Origin: Roseburia sp.
GTDB lineage: Bacteria > Bacillota > Clostridia > Lachnospirales > Lachnospiraceae
Length of the DNA: 64,000 bases
Assembly: GCA_026168605.1 (NCBI GenBank)
Contig: JAPFDX010000005.1
Span: 58,463 to 122,462 of the forward strand
Reading direction: 5' to 3'
Under the pieces are notes generated by a model. It saw nothing but the letters and a program-made list of their open reading frames with translations, searched no databases and was not told where the DNA came from. A program made the translations under genes and the position numbers. Below are positions 39,243 through 47,326 of the stretch, piece by piece (the stretch's first letter is position 1; each line of letters begins with the position of its first letter).

Positions 39243-40025
39243 GTGAAGATAGTTGTATGTATTAAACAGGTACCTGACACAAAAGGCGGCGTTAAATTTA
39301 ACCCGGACGGTACATTAGACAGAGCTGCAATGCTTACCATCATGAATCCGGATGACAAGGCAGGTCTTGAGGCAGCGCTTAGATTAAAAGAGCAGCACGG
39401 AGCAGAGGTAACCGTGATCACAATGGGACTTCCGAAGGCAGACGAAGTGCTGCGCGAGGCGATGGCAATGGGCGCAGACAAGGGAATCCTTGTAACTGAC
39501 CGCGTACTGGGCGGTGCAGACACATGGGCAACCTCCACCACACTTGCCGGAGCGATCCGCAACTTAGAGTATGACCTGATCATTACAGGACGTCAGGCGA
39601 TCGACGGAGATACCGCACAGGTGGGACCGCAGATCGCAGAGCATCTGGGACTTCCGGTGATCTCATATGCACAGGATATCAAAGTGGACGGTGACAGCGT
39701 GATCGTACAGCGCCAGTATGAGGACAGATACCATGAGTTAAAGGCAAAGATGCCTTGTCTGATCACAGCGCTCTCCGAGTTAAACGAGCCGCGCTACATG
39801 ACTCCGGGCGGAATTTTCGACGCATACGATAAGGAAGTGACCGTATGGGGCAGAGCGGATCTCAAGGATGTAGATGATTCTGACCTCGGTCTGAAGGGTT
39901 CACCGACCAAGATCGCAAAGGCGTCCGACAAGGTTCGCAAGGGTGCCGGCGAGAAGGTTGTCCTTGACACAGACGAAGCAGTTGCATACTTAATGGGTAA
40001 ATTCAAAGAGAAACACGTAATCTAA
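39243..40025 (+). CDS. etfB: Electron transfer flavoprotein, beta subunit
   Basis: A 260-aa EtfB/FixA subunit. Together with EtfA it forms the electron-bifurcating partner of butyryl-CoA dehydrogenase. Start is a GTG at 39243 after AAGGAG; the N terminus MKIVVCIKQVPDTKG is a close family match. The motif TAQVGPQIAEHLGLPVISYA is the conserved region facing the flavin (about 125-145). Confidence 0.96.
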   Translation: MKIVVCIKQVPDTKGGVKFNPDGTLDRAAMLTIMNPDDKAGLEAALRLKEQHGAEVTVITMGLPKADEVLREAMAMGADKGILVTDRVLGGADTWATSTTLAGAIRNLEYDLIITGRQAIDGDTAQVGPQIAEHLGLPVISYAQDIKVDGDSVIVQRQYEDRYHELKAKMPCLITALSELNEPRYMTPGGIFDAYDKEVTVWGRADLKDVDDSDLGLKGSPTKIAKASDKVRKGAGEKVVLDTDEAVAYLMGKFKEKHVI

Positions 40026-40052
40026 TCATAATAAGGAAAAGTGGTGAAAAAA

Positions 40053-41093
40053 ATGGCTTTAGAAGAATTTAAGGGAGTATTTGTCTTTGCACAGCAGGTT
40101 GACAACGTATTGGACGGCGTTGCATTTGAGTTGCTTGGAAAAGGTAAAGAGCTTGCAAATGACTTAAACACAGAGGTAACAGCAGTATTGCTCGGCGCAG
40201 GAGTAGGCAGCCTTGCTGACCAGCTTGCAGAGTACGGCGCTGACAGAGTTATCGTGGTAGACGATCCTGAGTTAAAAGAATACAGAACAGAGCCATACGC
40301 TCATGCATTGGCATCTGTGCTCAACGAATACAAGCCGGAGATCGTCCTGGTTGGTGCGACGGCAATCGGCCGTGACCTTGGTCCGACTGTTTCCGCCCGC
40401 TTAAAGACCGGTCTGACCGCAGACTGTACCGTACTTGAGATCGGTGACTTCCCGCTGAATGTGGCTCCGGGACAGACACAGTTGCACAACCAGCTTCTGA
40501 TGACACGTCCGGCGTTCGGCGGCAATACGATCGCTACGATCGCTTGTCCGGATCACCGCCCGCAGATGGCGACAGTACGTCCGGGTGTTATGCAGAAGAT
40601 CGCTCCGATCGCAGGCGCAAAGGCGAATGTCGTAGAGTTCAATCCGGGCTTCACACCGGACAACAGATATGTCGAGATTCTCAATGTCGTAAAGGCAGTG
40701 AAGAATACGGCGAACATCATGGACGCAAAGATCTTAGTATCCGGCGGACGTGGCGTAGGCTCCAAGGAGAACTTCAAGCTGTTGGAGGATCTGGCAGAGG
40801 TTCTCGGCGGTACCGTGAGTTGCTCCCGTGCAGTGGTTGAGAACGGCTGGCAGCCGGTAGATTTACAGGTAGGACAGACCGGTAAGACTGTTCGCCCGCA
40901 GATCTACTTCGCGATCGGTATTTCCGGTGCGATCCAGCACGTTGCAGGTATGGAGGAGTCTGACCTTATCGTTGCGATCAACAAGGACGAGGACGCTCCG
41001 ATCTTTGATGTGGCTGACTACGGTCTTGTCGGCGACCTCAACAAGATTGTTCCGGCTCTGACAGCAGCATTAAAGGCTGAGCTGGGCAAATAA
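40053..41093 (+). CDS. etfA: Electron transfer flavoprotein, alpha subunit
   Basis: A 346-aa EtfA/FixB subunit. The N-terminal domain begins MALEEFKGVFVFAQQVD; the C-terminal FAD-binding domain (about 215-346) carries LVSGGRGVGSKENFKLLEDLAEVLGG, GQTGKTVRPQIYFAIGISGAIQHVAGM and INKDEDAPIFDVADYGLVGD. ATG 40053 is preferred; a GTG at 40041 is possible and would add four residues. The operon closes with a terminator at 41127. Confidence 0.96.
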   Translation: MALEEFKGVFVFAQQVDNVLDGVAFELLGKGKELANDLNTEVTAVLLGAGVGSLADQLAEYGADRVIVVDDPELKEYRTEPYAHALASVLNEYKPEIVLVGATAIGRDLGPTVSARLKTGLTADCTVLEIGDFPLNVAPGQTQLHNQLLMTRPAFGGNTIATIACPDHRPQMATVRPGVMQKIAPIAGAKANVVEFNPGFTPDNRYVEILNVVKAVKNTANIMDAKILVSGGRGVGSKENFKLLEDLAEVLGGTVSCSRAVVENGWQPVDLQVGQTGKTVRPQIYFAIGISGAIQHVAGMEESDLIVAINKDEDAPIFDVADYGLVGDLNKIVPALTAALKAELGK

Positions 41094-41126
41094 ATTTACA
41101 ATTATTTTTACACACAAAATCACTGG

Positions 41127-41155
41127 CAGCGCACCCGGCGGGTGCGCTGTCTTTA
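41127..41155 (+). terminator. Rho-independent terminator of the butyrate genes
   Basis: CAGCGCACCC (41127-41136), loop GGC, GGGTGCGCTG (41140-41149), then TCTTTAT. Confidence 0.8.
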
Positions 41156-41180
41156 TATAGAAATACAGCGCGGGAAATCG

Positions 41181-41209
41181 TTGATAAACATTTTACAAAG
41201 TGATATACT
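41181..41209 (+). promoter_or_regulatory. Promoter for the ECF S component gene
   Basis: TTGATA (41181-41186), 17-bp spacer, TATACT (41204-41209) with TGA just before the -10 (extended -10). The 80-nt leader contains a CTTCC/GGAAG hairpin but no recognised riboswitch. Confidence 0.65.
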
Positions 41210-41289
41210 AAAAAAGATGGAGAGCTTCCAGCCTTTTCCGGCGGAAGACTTTACATATCAAAAATATTTTAAGAAAAGAGGAAAAGACT

Positions 41290-41883
41290 ATGAAACAGTC
41301 GAAGTTTTCCACAAAGTATCTTGTGGAACTGGCACTACTTGTTGCCATTATCCTGCTCATGGCTTTTACCCCGATTGGTTACATCAAGACACTGGGGCTT
41401 GAAATTACCCTGATTGTGATACCAGTTGCGGTAGGAGCTGTGACATTAGGACCCGCAGGGGGAGCAATCTTAGGAGGAGTGTTTGGAATTACAAGCTTTA
41501 TCCAGTGCTTTGGAATGAGTGCATTCGGAACGGTGCTGCTTGGCGTTAATCCGTTTTTGACATTTCTCGTATGCGTGCCGACCCGTATTCTCGTGGGATG
41601 GCTGACCGGACTGATCTACAAGGGACTTGGAAAGACATCCCTTCCGTCCGGCGCGTCCATCACGATCGCGAATCTGTGCTGTCCACTGTTAAACACGGCA
41701 CTTTTTATGGGCAGCCTCGTGACGCTGTTTGCAGGGACGATGCGGGAACAGTTTGGTATGACGCAGGTACTACCGTTTATAGTGACGTTCGTTGGGATCA
41801 ACGGACTGGTGGAGGCAGCCGTATGCTTCGTCGTGGGAGCAGGCGTCTCCGTGGCTTTGAAAAAAGCATTGAAGTATTCTTAA
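41290..41883 (+). CDS. ECF transporter S component, pantothenate/vitamin type
   Basis: A 197-aa integral membrane protein with about six helices. The conserved stretch YIKTLGLEITLIVIPVAVGAVTLGPAGGAILGGVFG matches S components of energy-coupling factor importers, closest in feel to the pantothenate-type family. S components bind a vitamin and dock to a shared EcfAA'T module encoded elsewhere. Substrate is not certain. GAGGAAAAGAC precedes the ATG. An Mrp-type ATPase follows after 30 bp. Confidence 0.75.
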   Translation: MKQSKFSTKYLVELALLVAIILLMAFTPIGYIKTLGLEITLIVIPVAVGAVTLGPAGGAILGGVFGITSFIQCFGMSAFGTVLLGVNPFLTFLVCVPTRILVGWLTGLIYKGLGKTSLPSGASITIANLCCPLLNTALFMGSLVTLFAGTMREQFGMTQVLPFIVTFVGINGLVEAAVCFVVGAGVSVALKKALKYS

Positions 41884-41913
41884 GCAGGCGATAGAAGAAA
41901 AGGAGGACATACT

Positions 41914-42765
41914 ATGCCGGAGAACAGCAGTTGCAGCAGCGCATCAGGCTGCAGCAGAGAGAGTTGCGAGGGATGCCCGAGCAACAAAAAAGGAAATGGG
42001 ATCGAGAAGGAGCCGATGAATGCAGCTTCCAATATCAGGAAGGTCATCGGTGTTGTCAGCGGTAAGGGTGGCGTCGGAAAATCGTTTGTGACCGCGTCTC
42101 TGGCGTGTGCCATGAGCAGAGCCGGATACAGGGTCGGCATTATGGATGCGGACATCACCGGACCGTCGATCCCGAAAATGCTCGGTGTGCACGGACAGGT
42201 ATACGGAACAGAGGCGGGCATGGTGCCGATGGAGACTGCGAACGGCATGAAGGTAATGTCTGTCAATCTTTTGCTGGATGATGAGGAAGCTCCGGTGATC
42301 TGGAGAGGTCCGGTGATCGCGGGTGTTGTCAAGCAGTTCTGGAATGAGACCGTATGGGGCGAGCTCGACTATCTTTTTGTGGATATGCCGCCGGGAACGG
42401 GCGACGTCCCGCTGACGGTGTTCCAGTCGCTTCCGGTGGATGGCATCATTGTGGTGACTTCCCCGCAGGAGCTGGTACAGATGATCGTCAAAAAAGCGTA
42501 CAACATGGCACAGATGATGGATATTCCGGTGCTGGGGCTTATCGAGAATTTCAGCTATCTGAAATGTCCGGACTGTGGAAAGGAAATCAGGCTGTTTGGG
42601 GAGAGCCACATCGGGGACGTGGCGAACGAGCTTGGTGTTCCGGTGCTCGGAAAGCTTCCGCTCGACCCTGCCTATGCGCAGAAGGCAGACGCGGGCGAGT
42701 TTGAGGAGCTTGAGAACCCACATCTTGAGACTGCTGTGGCAGAGCTTAAGAAACTGAACGCATAA
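41914..42765 (+). CDS. Mrp/Nbp35-family Fe-S cluster carrier ATPase
   Basis: A 283-aa P-loop protein with the deviant Walker A GKGGVGKS (near 50-57), DADITGPSIPKMLG, and a PPGTGDVPLT switch. Mrp/ApbC/Nbp35 proteins bind and transfer 4Fe-4S clusters. The N-terminal tail carries cysteines 7, 13, 18 and 21 (CEGCP), as in Nbp35-type proteins, and a C-terminal CPDC pair (near 220) is the bridging cluster site. RBS AAAGGAGG. The gene is probably co-transcribed with the ECF S component, although no functional link is obvious. Confidence 0.88.
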   Translation: MPENSSCSSASGCSRESCEGCPSNKKGNGIEKEPMNAASNIRKVIGVVSGKGGVGKSFVTASLACAMSRAGYRVGIMDADITGPSIPKMLGVHGQVYGTEAGMVPMETANGMKVMSVNLLLDDEEAPVIWRGPVIAGVVKQFWNETVWGELDYLFVDMPPGTGDVPLTVFQSLPVDGIIVVTSPQELVQMIVKKAYNMAQMMDIPVLGLIENFSYLKCPDCGKEIRLFGESHIGDVANELGVPVLGKLPLDPAYAQKADAGEFEELENPHLETAVAELKKLNA

Positions 42766-42789
42766 AATCAACCACTTACGTGCAAAAAT

Positions 42790-42832
42790 GAACCTCTTGG
42801 TGTAAAGCTATTTACATCGGGAGGTTCTTTTT
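42790..42832 (+). terminator. Rho-independent terminator after the Mrp-type gene
   Basis: GAACCTC (42790-42796) pairs with GAGGTTC (42821-42827), inner TGTAAA/TTTACA also pairs, and T-run CTTTTTC follows. Confidence 0.8.
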
Positions 42833-42877
42833 CTATACTGAAAGCAGGTCAGGGGCAGAGGGGATGAGGAGCAGGGA

Positions 42878-43345
42878 ATGAAAATAAGAATCGAGATCGA
42901 GGAGGGAATTGCAGAGGACGAAGTGGTGATCCGTTGCAGTAGTCTGACGAAGCAGGTGGCGGCGGTTCAGAGAGCAGTCAGCGACGTCACAAACGTATCG
43001 GAGCGGTTGCCTTTTTACAAGGGAAATACGGAGTACTATCTGCCGCTGGATGAGATCCTGTTCTTTGAGACGGATGAGGGCGGGATCTGCGCACACACGG
43101 GGGATGAGGTGTACCGGACGAAATACAAGCTGTATGAACTGGAGGACATTCTCCCGGGCGTGTTCATGCGTGTGTCGAAATCGACCATACTCAATACGGC
43201 GCACATTTACTCCATCGACCGGAATCTGACGGCGTCGAGCGTTGTGGCATTTTACGGGACGCACAAACAGGTCTATGTTTCACGGTACTATTACAAACCG
43301 TTGATCCGCAAATTAGAAGAAAAGAGGTTAAAGTATGAAAAGTAG
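42878..43345 (+). CDS. LytTR-family DNA-binding regulator
   Basis: A 155-aa protein with a C-terminal LytTR domain (about 50-150): the sequence FYKGNTEYYLPLDEILFFETDEGGICAHTGDEVY and FMRVSKSTILNTAHIYSI carries the typical strand order and the RVSKS(T) element. There is no receiver domain, so it is a stand-alone transcription factor. It overlaps the next gene by 11 bp. LytTR proteins bind direct repeats upstream of their own operon and often pair with membrane partners. Likely controls the two following envelope genes. Confidence 0.88.
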   Translation: MKIRIEIEEGIAEDEVVIRCSSLTKQVAAVQRAVSDVTNVSERLPFYKGNTEYYLPLDEILFFETDEGGICAHTGDEVYRTKYKLYELEDILPGVFMRVSKSTILNTAHIYSIDRNLTASSVVAFYGTHKQVYVSRYYYKPLIRKLEEKRLKYEK

Positions 43346-44036
43346 CAAAATATTCTGGGGTATCTTTTTTATTCTCGCGGCAGTCTATGTCGTGGTGAGC
43401 AAGTTCGGAATCCTGCCGGATGTCGGGGTGTTCAGTATTCTGGTCACCGTGTTTTTGATCTGGCTGCTTCTGGAGGGGATCCGCCATGTGAATTTCTATG
43501 GGATCCTGTTTTCCATCGCGGGATTTTGCATCGTGTACGATGAGCAGCTCGGCATCACGGAGCTGACGCCGTGGACGGTGCTCGGCGCGGCGCTTCTGGG
43601 AAGTATCGGCTTGTCACTCATTTTCGGGGGCTTTAAGAGAAAAAAAACAGTACAGCAGTTTCAGAGTGCGGGCTATGCCGGGTGTGGCAGTGAGCAGTGC
43701 ACCGGGGAATATCTCCGGTGTGAAAATAATTTCGGTTCGGCGATCCGATACATCAATTCCGATGATTTGAAAAACGTGCAGGTCGAAAATAATTTCGGTT
43801 CGCTGTCGGTCTATTTTGACAACGCAGTGGTGCAGAGCGGCACGGCAGTGGTGAATGTCGAGAGCAATTTTGGAGAGGTTCACCTGTACATTCCAAAGGA
43901 GTGGAGGGTTCAGAATAATCTGGACCGCTCGTTTGGAACGATCCGCGAGGACGGCAGCAGTATCGGCAGCAGCGTTACGGTTCTTTTTCTGAACGGCTCT
44001 GCAAATTTTGGGGTCATCACAATTCACTATGTATAA
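43335..44036 (+). CDS. LiaF-like membrane protein
   Basis: A 233-aa protein: four short N-terminal hydrophobic helices (about 5-95, SSKIFWGIFFILAAVYVVVSKFG...) and a C-terminal beta-solenoid (about 120-233) with the repeated NNFGS/SNFGEVHLYIP pattern of the LiaF/cell-wall stress response domain. LiaF-type proteins inhibit envelope-stress sensor kinases in Bacillus. Here there is no LiaRS; the partner may be the LytTR protein whose gene overlaps this one. Confidence 0.8.
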   Translation: MKSSKIFWGIFFILAAVYVVVSKFGILPDVGVFSILVTVFLIWLLLEGIRHVNFYGILFSIAGFCIVYDEQLGITELTPWTVLGAALLGSIGLSLIFGGFKRKKTVQQFQSAGYAGCGSEQCTGEYLRCENNFGSAIRYINSDDLKNVQVENNFGSLSVYFDNAVVQSGTAVVNVESNFGEVHLYIPKEWRVQNNLDRSFGTIREDGSSIGSSVTVLFLNGSANFGVITIHYV

Positions 44037-44054
44037 GAAGAAAGGGGAAACAGT

Positions 44055-44792
44055 ATGGAGAAAATGGAAATCAAAAGGGAAGAGTTTGCGGCGGATGGCG
44101 TAGGAAAGATTCAGGTGGATGCAGGCAGCGCGACGGTCACCGTCAAAATGTGGGAGAACCCGAAGATCTGCGTGGAGGCGGAGCTGGAGCAGGGGAGGGA
44201 ATATGAGAGCGCCGTCCTCGGCGACATCTTTCAGGTGTCCTGCCGCAGCGAAATGAAGAGGGGGATCTTCTGGACGAAAAACACGGGGAGGAAAACGCGC
44301 CTGACGATTTTTCTGCCGAGGGAAAAACGCTATCAGGAAGTTCAGTTTTCCATTGGCGCGGGCAAGCTTCACATAAGTGGGGAAGCGCCCGACTGTGACA
44401 GAATCAGCGTCGAGACGGGCGCGGGCACTGTGGAAGCGGACATGGTGCTTGCGAAGGAGCGCATGGATGTGGAGGTCGGAGCCGGCGATGTGAAGCTTGG
44501 AAATGTGCAGACGCCGGAGCTGAATGTCAGCTCTGGTGTGGGGCATTTTACCATATCCGGCAGGGTGTCGCGCATCCTGAACGTGGATAACGGCACGGGC
44601 GGAGGAAAGATTGCACTGGAGGGAGACGAAGCGGATTACTTGTGCAATGTGAGCTGCGGCGTCGGAAGCGTCAGGGTAAACGAAAATCATATCAGCGGCA
44701 TCGGCGGAGAGTACAAGGCCGGCAATCCGGGCGCGCCGGGCATGATCAATGTGAACAGCGGCGCCGGAAAAGTGGATATTCAGATTGGATAA
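44055..44792 (+). CDS. DUF4097-type beta-solenoid protein
   Basis: A 245-aa protein with no signal peptide or TM helix. It is built from short beta-strand repeats in the pattern of alternating Gly/Val and polar residues (VSVETGAGTVEADMVL, MDVEVGAGDVKLGNVQ, LNVSSGVGHFTISG), which is the DUF4097 signature also seen in envelope-stress operons. It lies 18 bp after the LiaF-like gene. The biochemical role is unknown. Confidence 0.72.
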   Translation: MEKMEIKREEFAADGVGKIQVDAGSATVTVKMWENPKICVEAELEQGREYESAVLGDIFQVSCRSEMKRGIFWTKNTGRKTRLTIFLPREKRYQEVQFSIGAGKLHISGEAPDCDRISVETGAGTVEADMVLAKERMDVEVGAGDVKLGNVQTPELNVSSGVGHFTISGRVSRILNVDNGTGGGKIALEGDEADYLCNVSCGVGSVRVNENHISGIGGEYKAGNPGAPGMINVNSGAGKVDIQIG

Positions 44793-44852
44793 AAACCCAT
44801 TCTATGGTATGATTGGAAGGAGGGAGAAAACGGGGAAGGACAGGATACGATA

Positions 44853-47090
44853 ATGGGGATGAGAAAGAATAGAATGGGGAAAAGTCTGTATGTGTGGATC
44901 CGTTCTTTTTTGCTGACGTTAAGTCTGCTCTGTGGGGGAGTGCTTCTTCTACTGAACTGGATGATTCATTCTTTTTCCAATGAGATCATGCAGTTGAACC
45001 ACAGACTGGTCGCAAACATACAGACGGGCATCGACATCCGGCTGAACGATATTGACAATTTTATGGCGCAGGTGTCGTTGAACCAGAATAATCTCTACCT
45101 TTCGGGACTTGATGCAACGCAGGAGTACGGCGTGGAGCCGATGATCGCGATGTTTACCAGCTTGAACGAATACAAGCTGTCCAATGCTTTTGTGGAGAGC
45201 ATCTGCATTTATTATCCAAAGCTTGACTATGTGATCGGGGACGTGGGATATTTTCCGGCGCGACAGTATTATATGCTGGCAAATGAGCAGGACGATTCCG
45301 GCTACCGGGAATGGATCAGGCAGATCACAGAGCGGGAGGACAGTGGCTACTATTTTAAGCAGGACGCCGGGGGTGAATGGAATTTATATTATTCCAAATG
45401 GCTGCCCTACAATAACTCGGGGGAGAAGGATGCGATCCTGACTGTCGCGATTCAAAAAAGCGAGGTGGAGCGCATTTTAAAGAGTGATAAATACGCTGAA
45501 AACGATTCTTTAAACGCTATCATAGGGGCAAACGGCGGCATCTATGCTTTCAGTGGGGATGAGGAGCAGCGGGCATGGATGGAGACGGCTTTACAGAACG
45601 AGACAGAAGGGGAGTACATAGAGGCAGGACAGTATTCGGGCTGTGTGCAGAGGTCGGAGTTTTACGATCTGTCGTATGCGACGATGTATGACCGGAAGCA
45701 GATCCTGCAAAATGTCTTTTTTGTGCGGAACATGGCATATATTGTTATGCTGCTGTGTATGGCGTTTGCCAGCGCACTGTTTTGGATGCTGGGACGGCGG
45801 AACAACCGTCCCGTGAGAACTATTTTGGACAAGCTGTATATCAGCGGTGACAGACAGACGAAGGACGAGTATGCGCTGATCGAGAGCAGCATCGAGACGA
45901 TGCTGGAAAATGACCAGTTGAGCCAGCGGAAGCTGCAGGAGCAGCGGGACACGATGGCGGGGATGTTTCTGTATCATGTCCTGGCGGGCGAGGAGAAAAA
46001 TAATTCCGTCATTTTTGCCGCGATGCAGAGATTTGGGCTCTCGCTGGAATATGCGCTGTTTCAGGTGATGCTGTTTCGCGGGAAAACCGAATTTCTGGGC
46101 GAGGAGGTCAAAGTCATGCGTGGGCGCGTGCAGGAGAGCGCCAAAATGTGCGGAAAGAAAATGGAGCTGCTCGCGACAGAGTTCCGCGGTGATTTTGTTC
46201 TCCTGCTCCACATGGAGGAAGCGCTTGGCGAAGCGGAAGAAAAAAGTCTTACCGACGCGATCCTTCGAGCGGGCGGAGAACTTAAGGGCGGCGGCAGACT
46301 CTTTATCGGAAGAAGCTGTGATACGATGTCGGATATCATTTTAAGCTACCAGCAGGCAAGATTTCTGGCGGAGACCAGGCAGGAGGGCGCGGAAGCGGTC
46401 ATCCGGTTTACCGCGGATATGGAACTGCCGAAGCAGGAGGAAAAGGAGCAGTCCGCCGTGATGCCCGAGTTTGAGATGGCGATGCTGGAAGGAAATTACG
46501 AGGGGGCAAGAAAGCAGGTAGACCGGATTTTTAACCGGTATATCGGAAACGACCACCATATTTTTACTGCGCGGGCAAAAAAATATGCGCTGATCCATTC
46601 CCTGCTCGAGGCGCTGGATCGGACGCCGGAGCTGGGGGACAAAAGAGAGACGTATATTTTAAAACTGCAGGACGCAAAGGATCACAAGATGCTGCTTGAG
46701 ACGGTGCATGAGATCCTTGCCGCACTGACGGAGGAGCAGAGCAGGAGACAGAAAAACAGCAGGGAGGGCTGCATCCCGCGGGCAAAGGAGTATATCGAAC
46801 AGCATTTTGAAGATCCGATGATCGGGCTGTACAGCATCTCCGAGCAGCTTGGCATCAGCAATACCTATCTGTCCACGGCGTTTAAGAAGCAGTACGGTCT
46901 TGGCGTTGCGCAGTATATCAATTATCTGCGGGTGGAGAAGGCGAAGAAGATGATGGTAAATACGGAGTACAGCATCAAGGAAATCGCGTTCCGCGTGGGC
47001 TTCACCAGTGATATGACATTCATCCGGGTATTTAAGCAGTTTGAGAATATCACGCCGGGCAAATATAAAAAAGATGGGCCGGGAAACTAG
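44853..47090 (+). CDS. Membrane-bound AraC-family regulator
   Basis: A 745-aa one-component regulator: TM1 (about 15-38), an extracellular sensing domain (about 40-285), TM2 (about 292-312), a long cytoplasmic linker, and a C-terminal AraC/XylS helix-turn-helix pair (about 645-742; PRAKEYIEQHFEDPMIGLYSISEQLGIS and FTSDMTFIRVFKQFENITPGKY). It combines the roles of a YesM-type sensor and YesN-type regulator in one chain, without phosphotransfer. It lies directly before a second sugar ABC importer, which is its likely target. Two ATGs (44853 and 44859) are possible starts. Confidence 0.88.
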   Translation: MGMRKNRMGKSLYVWIRSFLLTLSLLCGGVLLLLNWMIHSFSNEIMQLNHRLVANIQTGIDIRLNDIDNFMAQVSLNQNNLYLSGLDATQEYGVEPMIAMFTSLNEYKLSNAFVESICIYYPKLDYVIGDVGYFPARQYYMLANEQDDSGYREWIRQITEREDSGYYFKQDAGGEWNLYYSKWLPYNNSGEKDAILTVAIQKSEVERILKSDKYAENDSLNAIIGANGGIYAFSGDEEQRAWMETALQNETEGEYIEAGQYSGCVQRSEFYDLSYATMYDRKQILQNVFFVRNMAYIVMLLCMAFASALFWMLGRRNNRPVRTILDKLYISGDRQTKDEYALIESSIETMLENDQLSQRKLQEQRDTMAGMFLYHVLAGEEKNNSVIFAAMQRFGLSLEYALFQVMLFRGKTEFLGEEVKVMRGRVQESAKMCGKKMELLATEFRGDFVLLLHMEEALGEAEEKSLTDAILRAGGELKGGGRLFIGRSCDTMSDIILSYQQARFLAETRQEGAEAVIRFTADMELPKQEEKEQSAVMPEFEMAMLEGNYEGARKQVDRIFNRYIGNDHHIFTARAKKYALIHSLLEALDRTPELGDKRETYILKLQDAKDHKMLLETVHEILAALTEEQSRRQKNSREGCIPRAKEYIEQHFEDPMIGLYSISEQLGISNTYLSTAFKKQYGLGVAQYINYLRVEKAKKMMVNTEYSIKEIAFRVGFTSDMTFIRVFKQFENITPGKYKKDGPGN

Positions 47091-47100
47091 GCAGTCTTAC

Positions 47101-47143
47101 AAAAAAACTGATTTATATCTTGGAATATAAGTCAGTTTTTTTG
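47101..47143 (+). terminator. Rho-independent terminator after the AraC-type regulator
   Basis: AAAAAAACTGA (47101-47111) pairs with TCAGTTTTTTT (47132-47142); the inner TTATAT/ATATAA also pairs. Confidence 0.85.
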
Positions 47144-47182
47144 ATTTTACTTAAAAATATATCAATGACCTAAAAAAATGTA

Positions 47183-47230
47183 TGCAAATAGTTGCAAAAT
47201 TATGGGGAAATACGCTTGTCACTGTGCAAA
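47183..47230 (+). promoter_or_regulatory. Repeated TGCAAA sites before the second sugar ABC operon
   Basis: TGCAAA occurs at 47183-47188, 47193-47198 (10 bp apart) and 47225-47230 (32 bp further). Spacing near whole helical turns fits AraC-type half-sites. No good sigma-A promoter was found nearby. The link to the upstream regulator is inferred. Confidence 0.4.
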
Positions 47231-47326
47231 GTGCGAAAAGAAATGAAGATATACAAAAGATGTTGTGGATGATAGTCTGGAAAAAACGCAGTTGCCGTTT
47301 GAAAAAGCAAAAGGAGGAAGAGTTTT

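Noticed and set aside
41210..41289. Possible riboswitch before the ECF S component
   Set aside because: A CTTCC/GGAAG hairpin is visible but no conserved riboswitch core (thiamine, folate, cobalamin or preQ1) could be recognised.
42834..42877. LytTR-type direct repeats before the LytTR gene
   Set aside because: The 44-bp stretch between the terminator and the start shows no clear imperfect direct repeat of the LytTR type.
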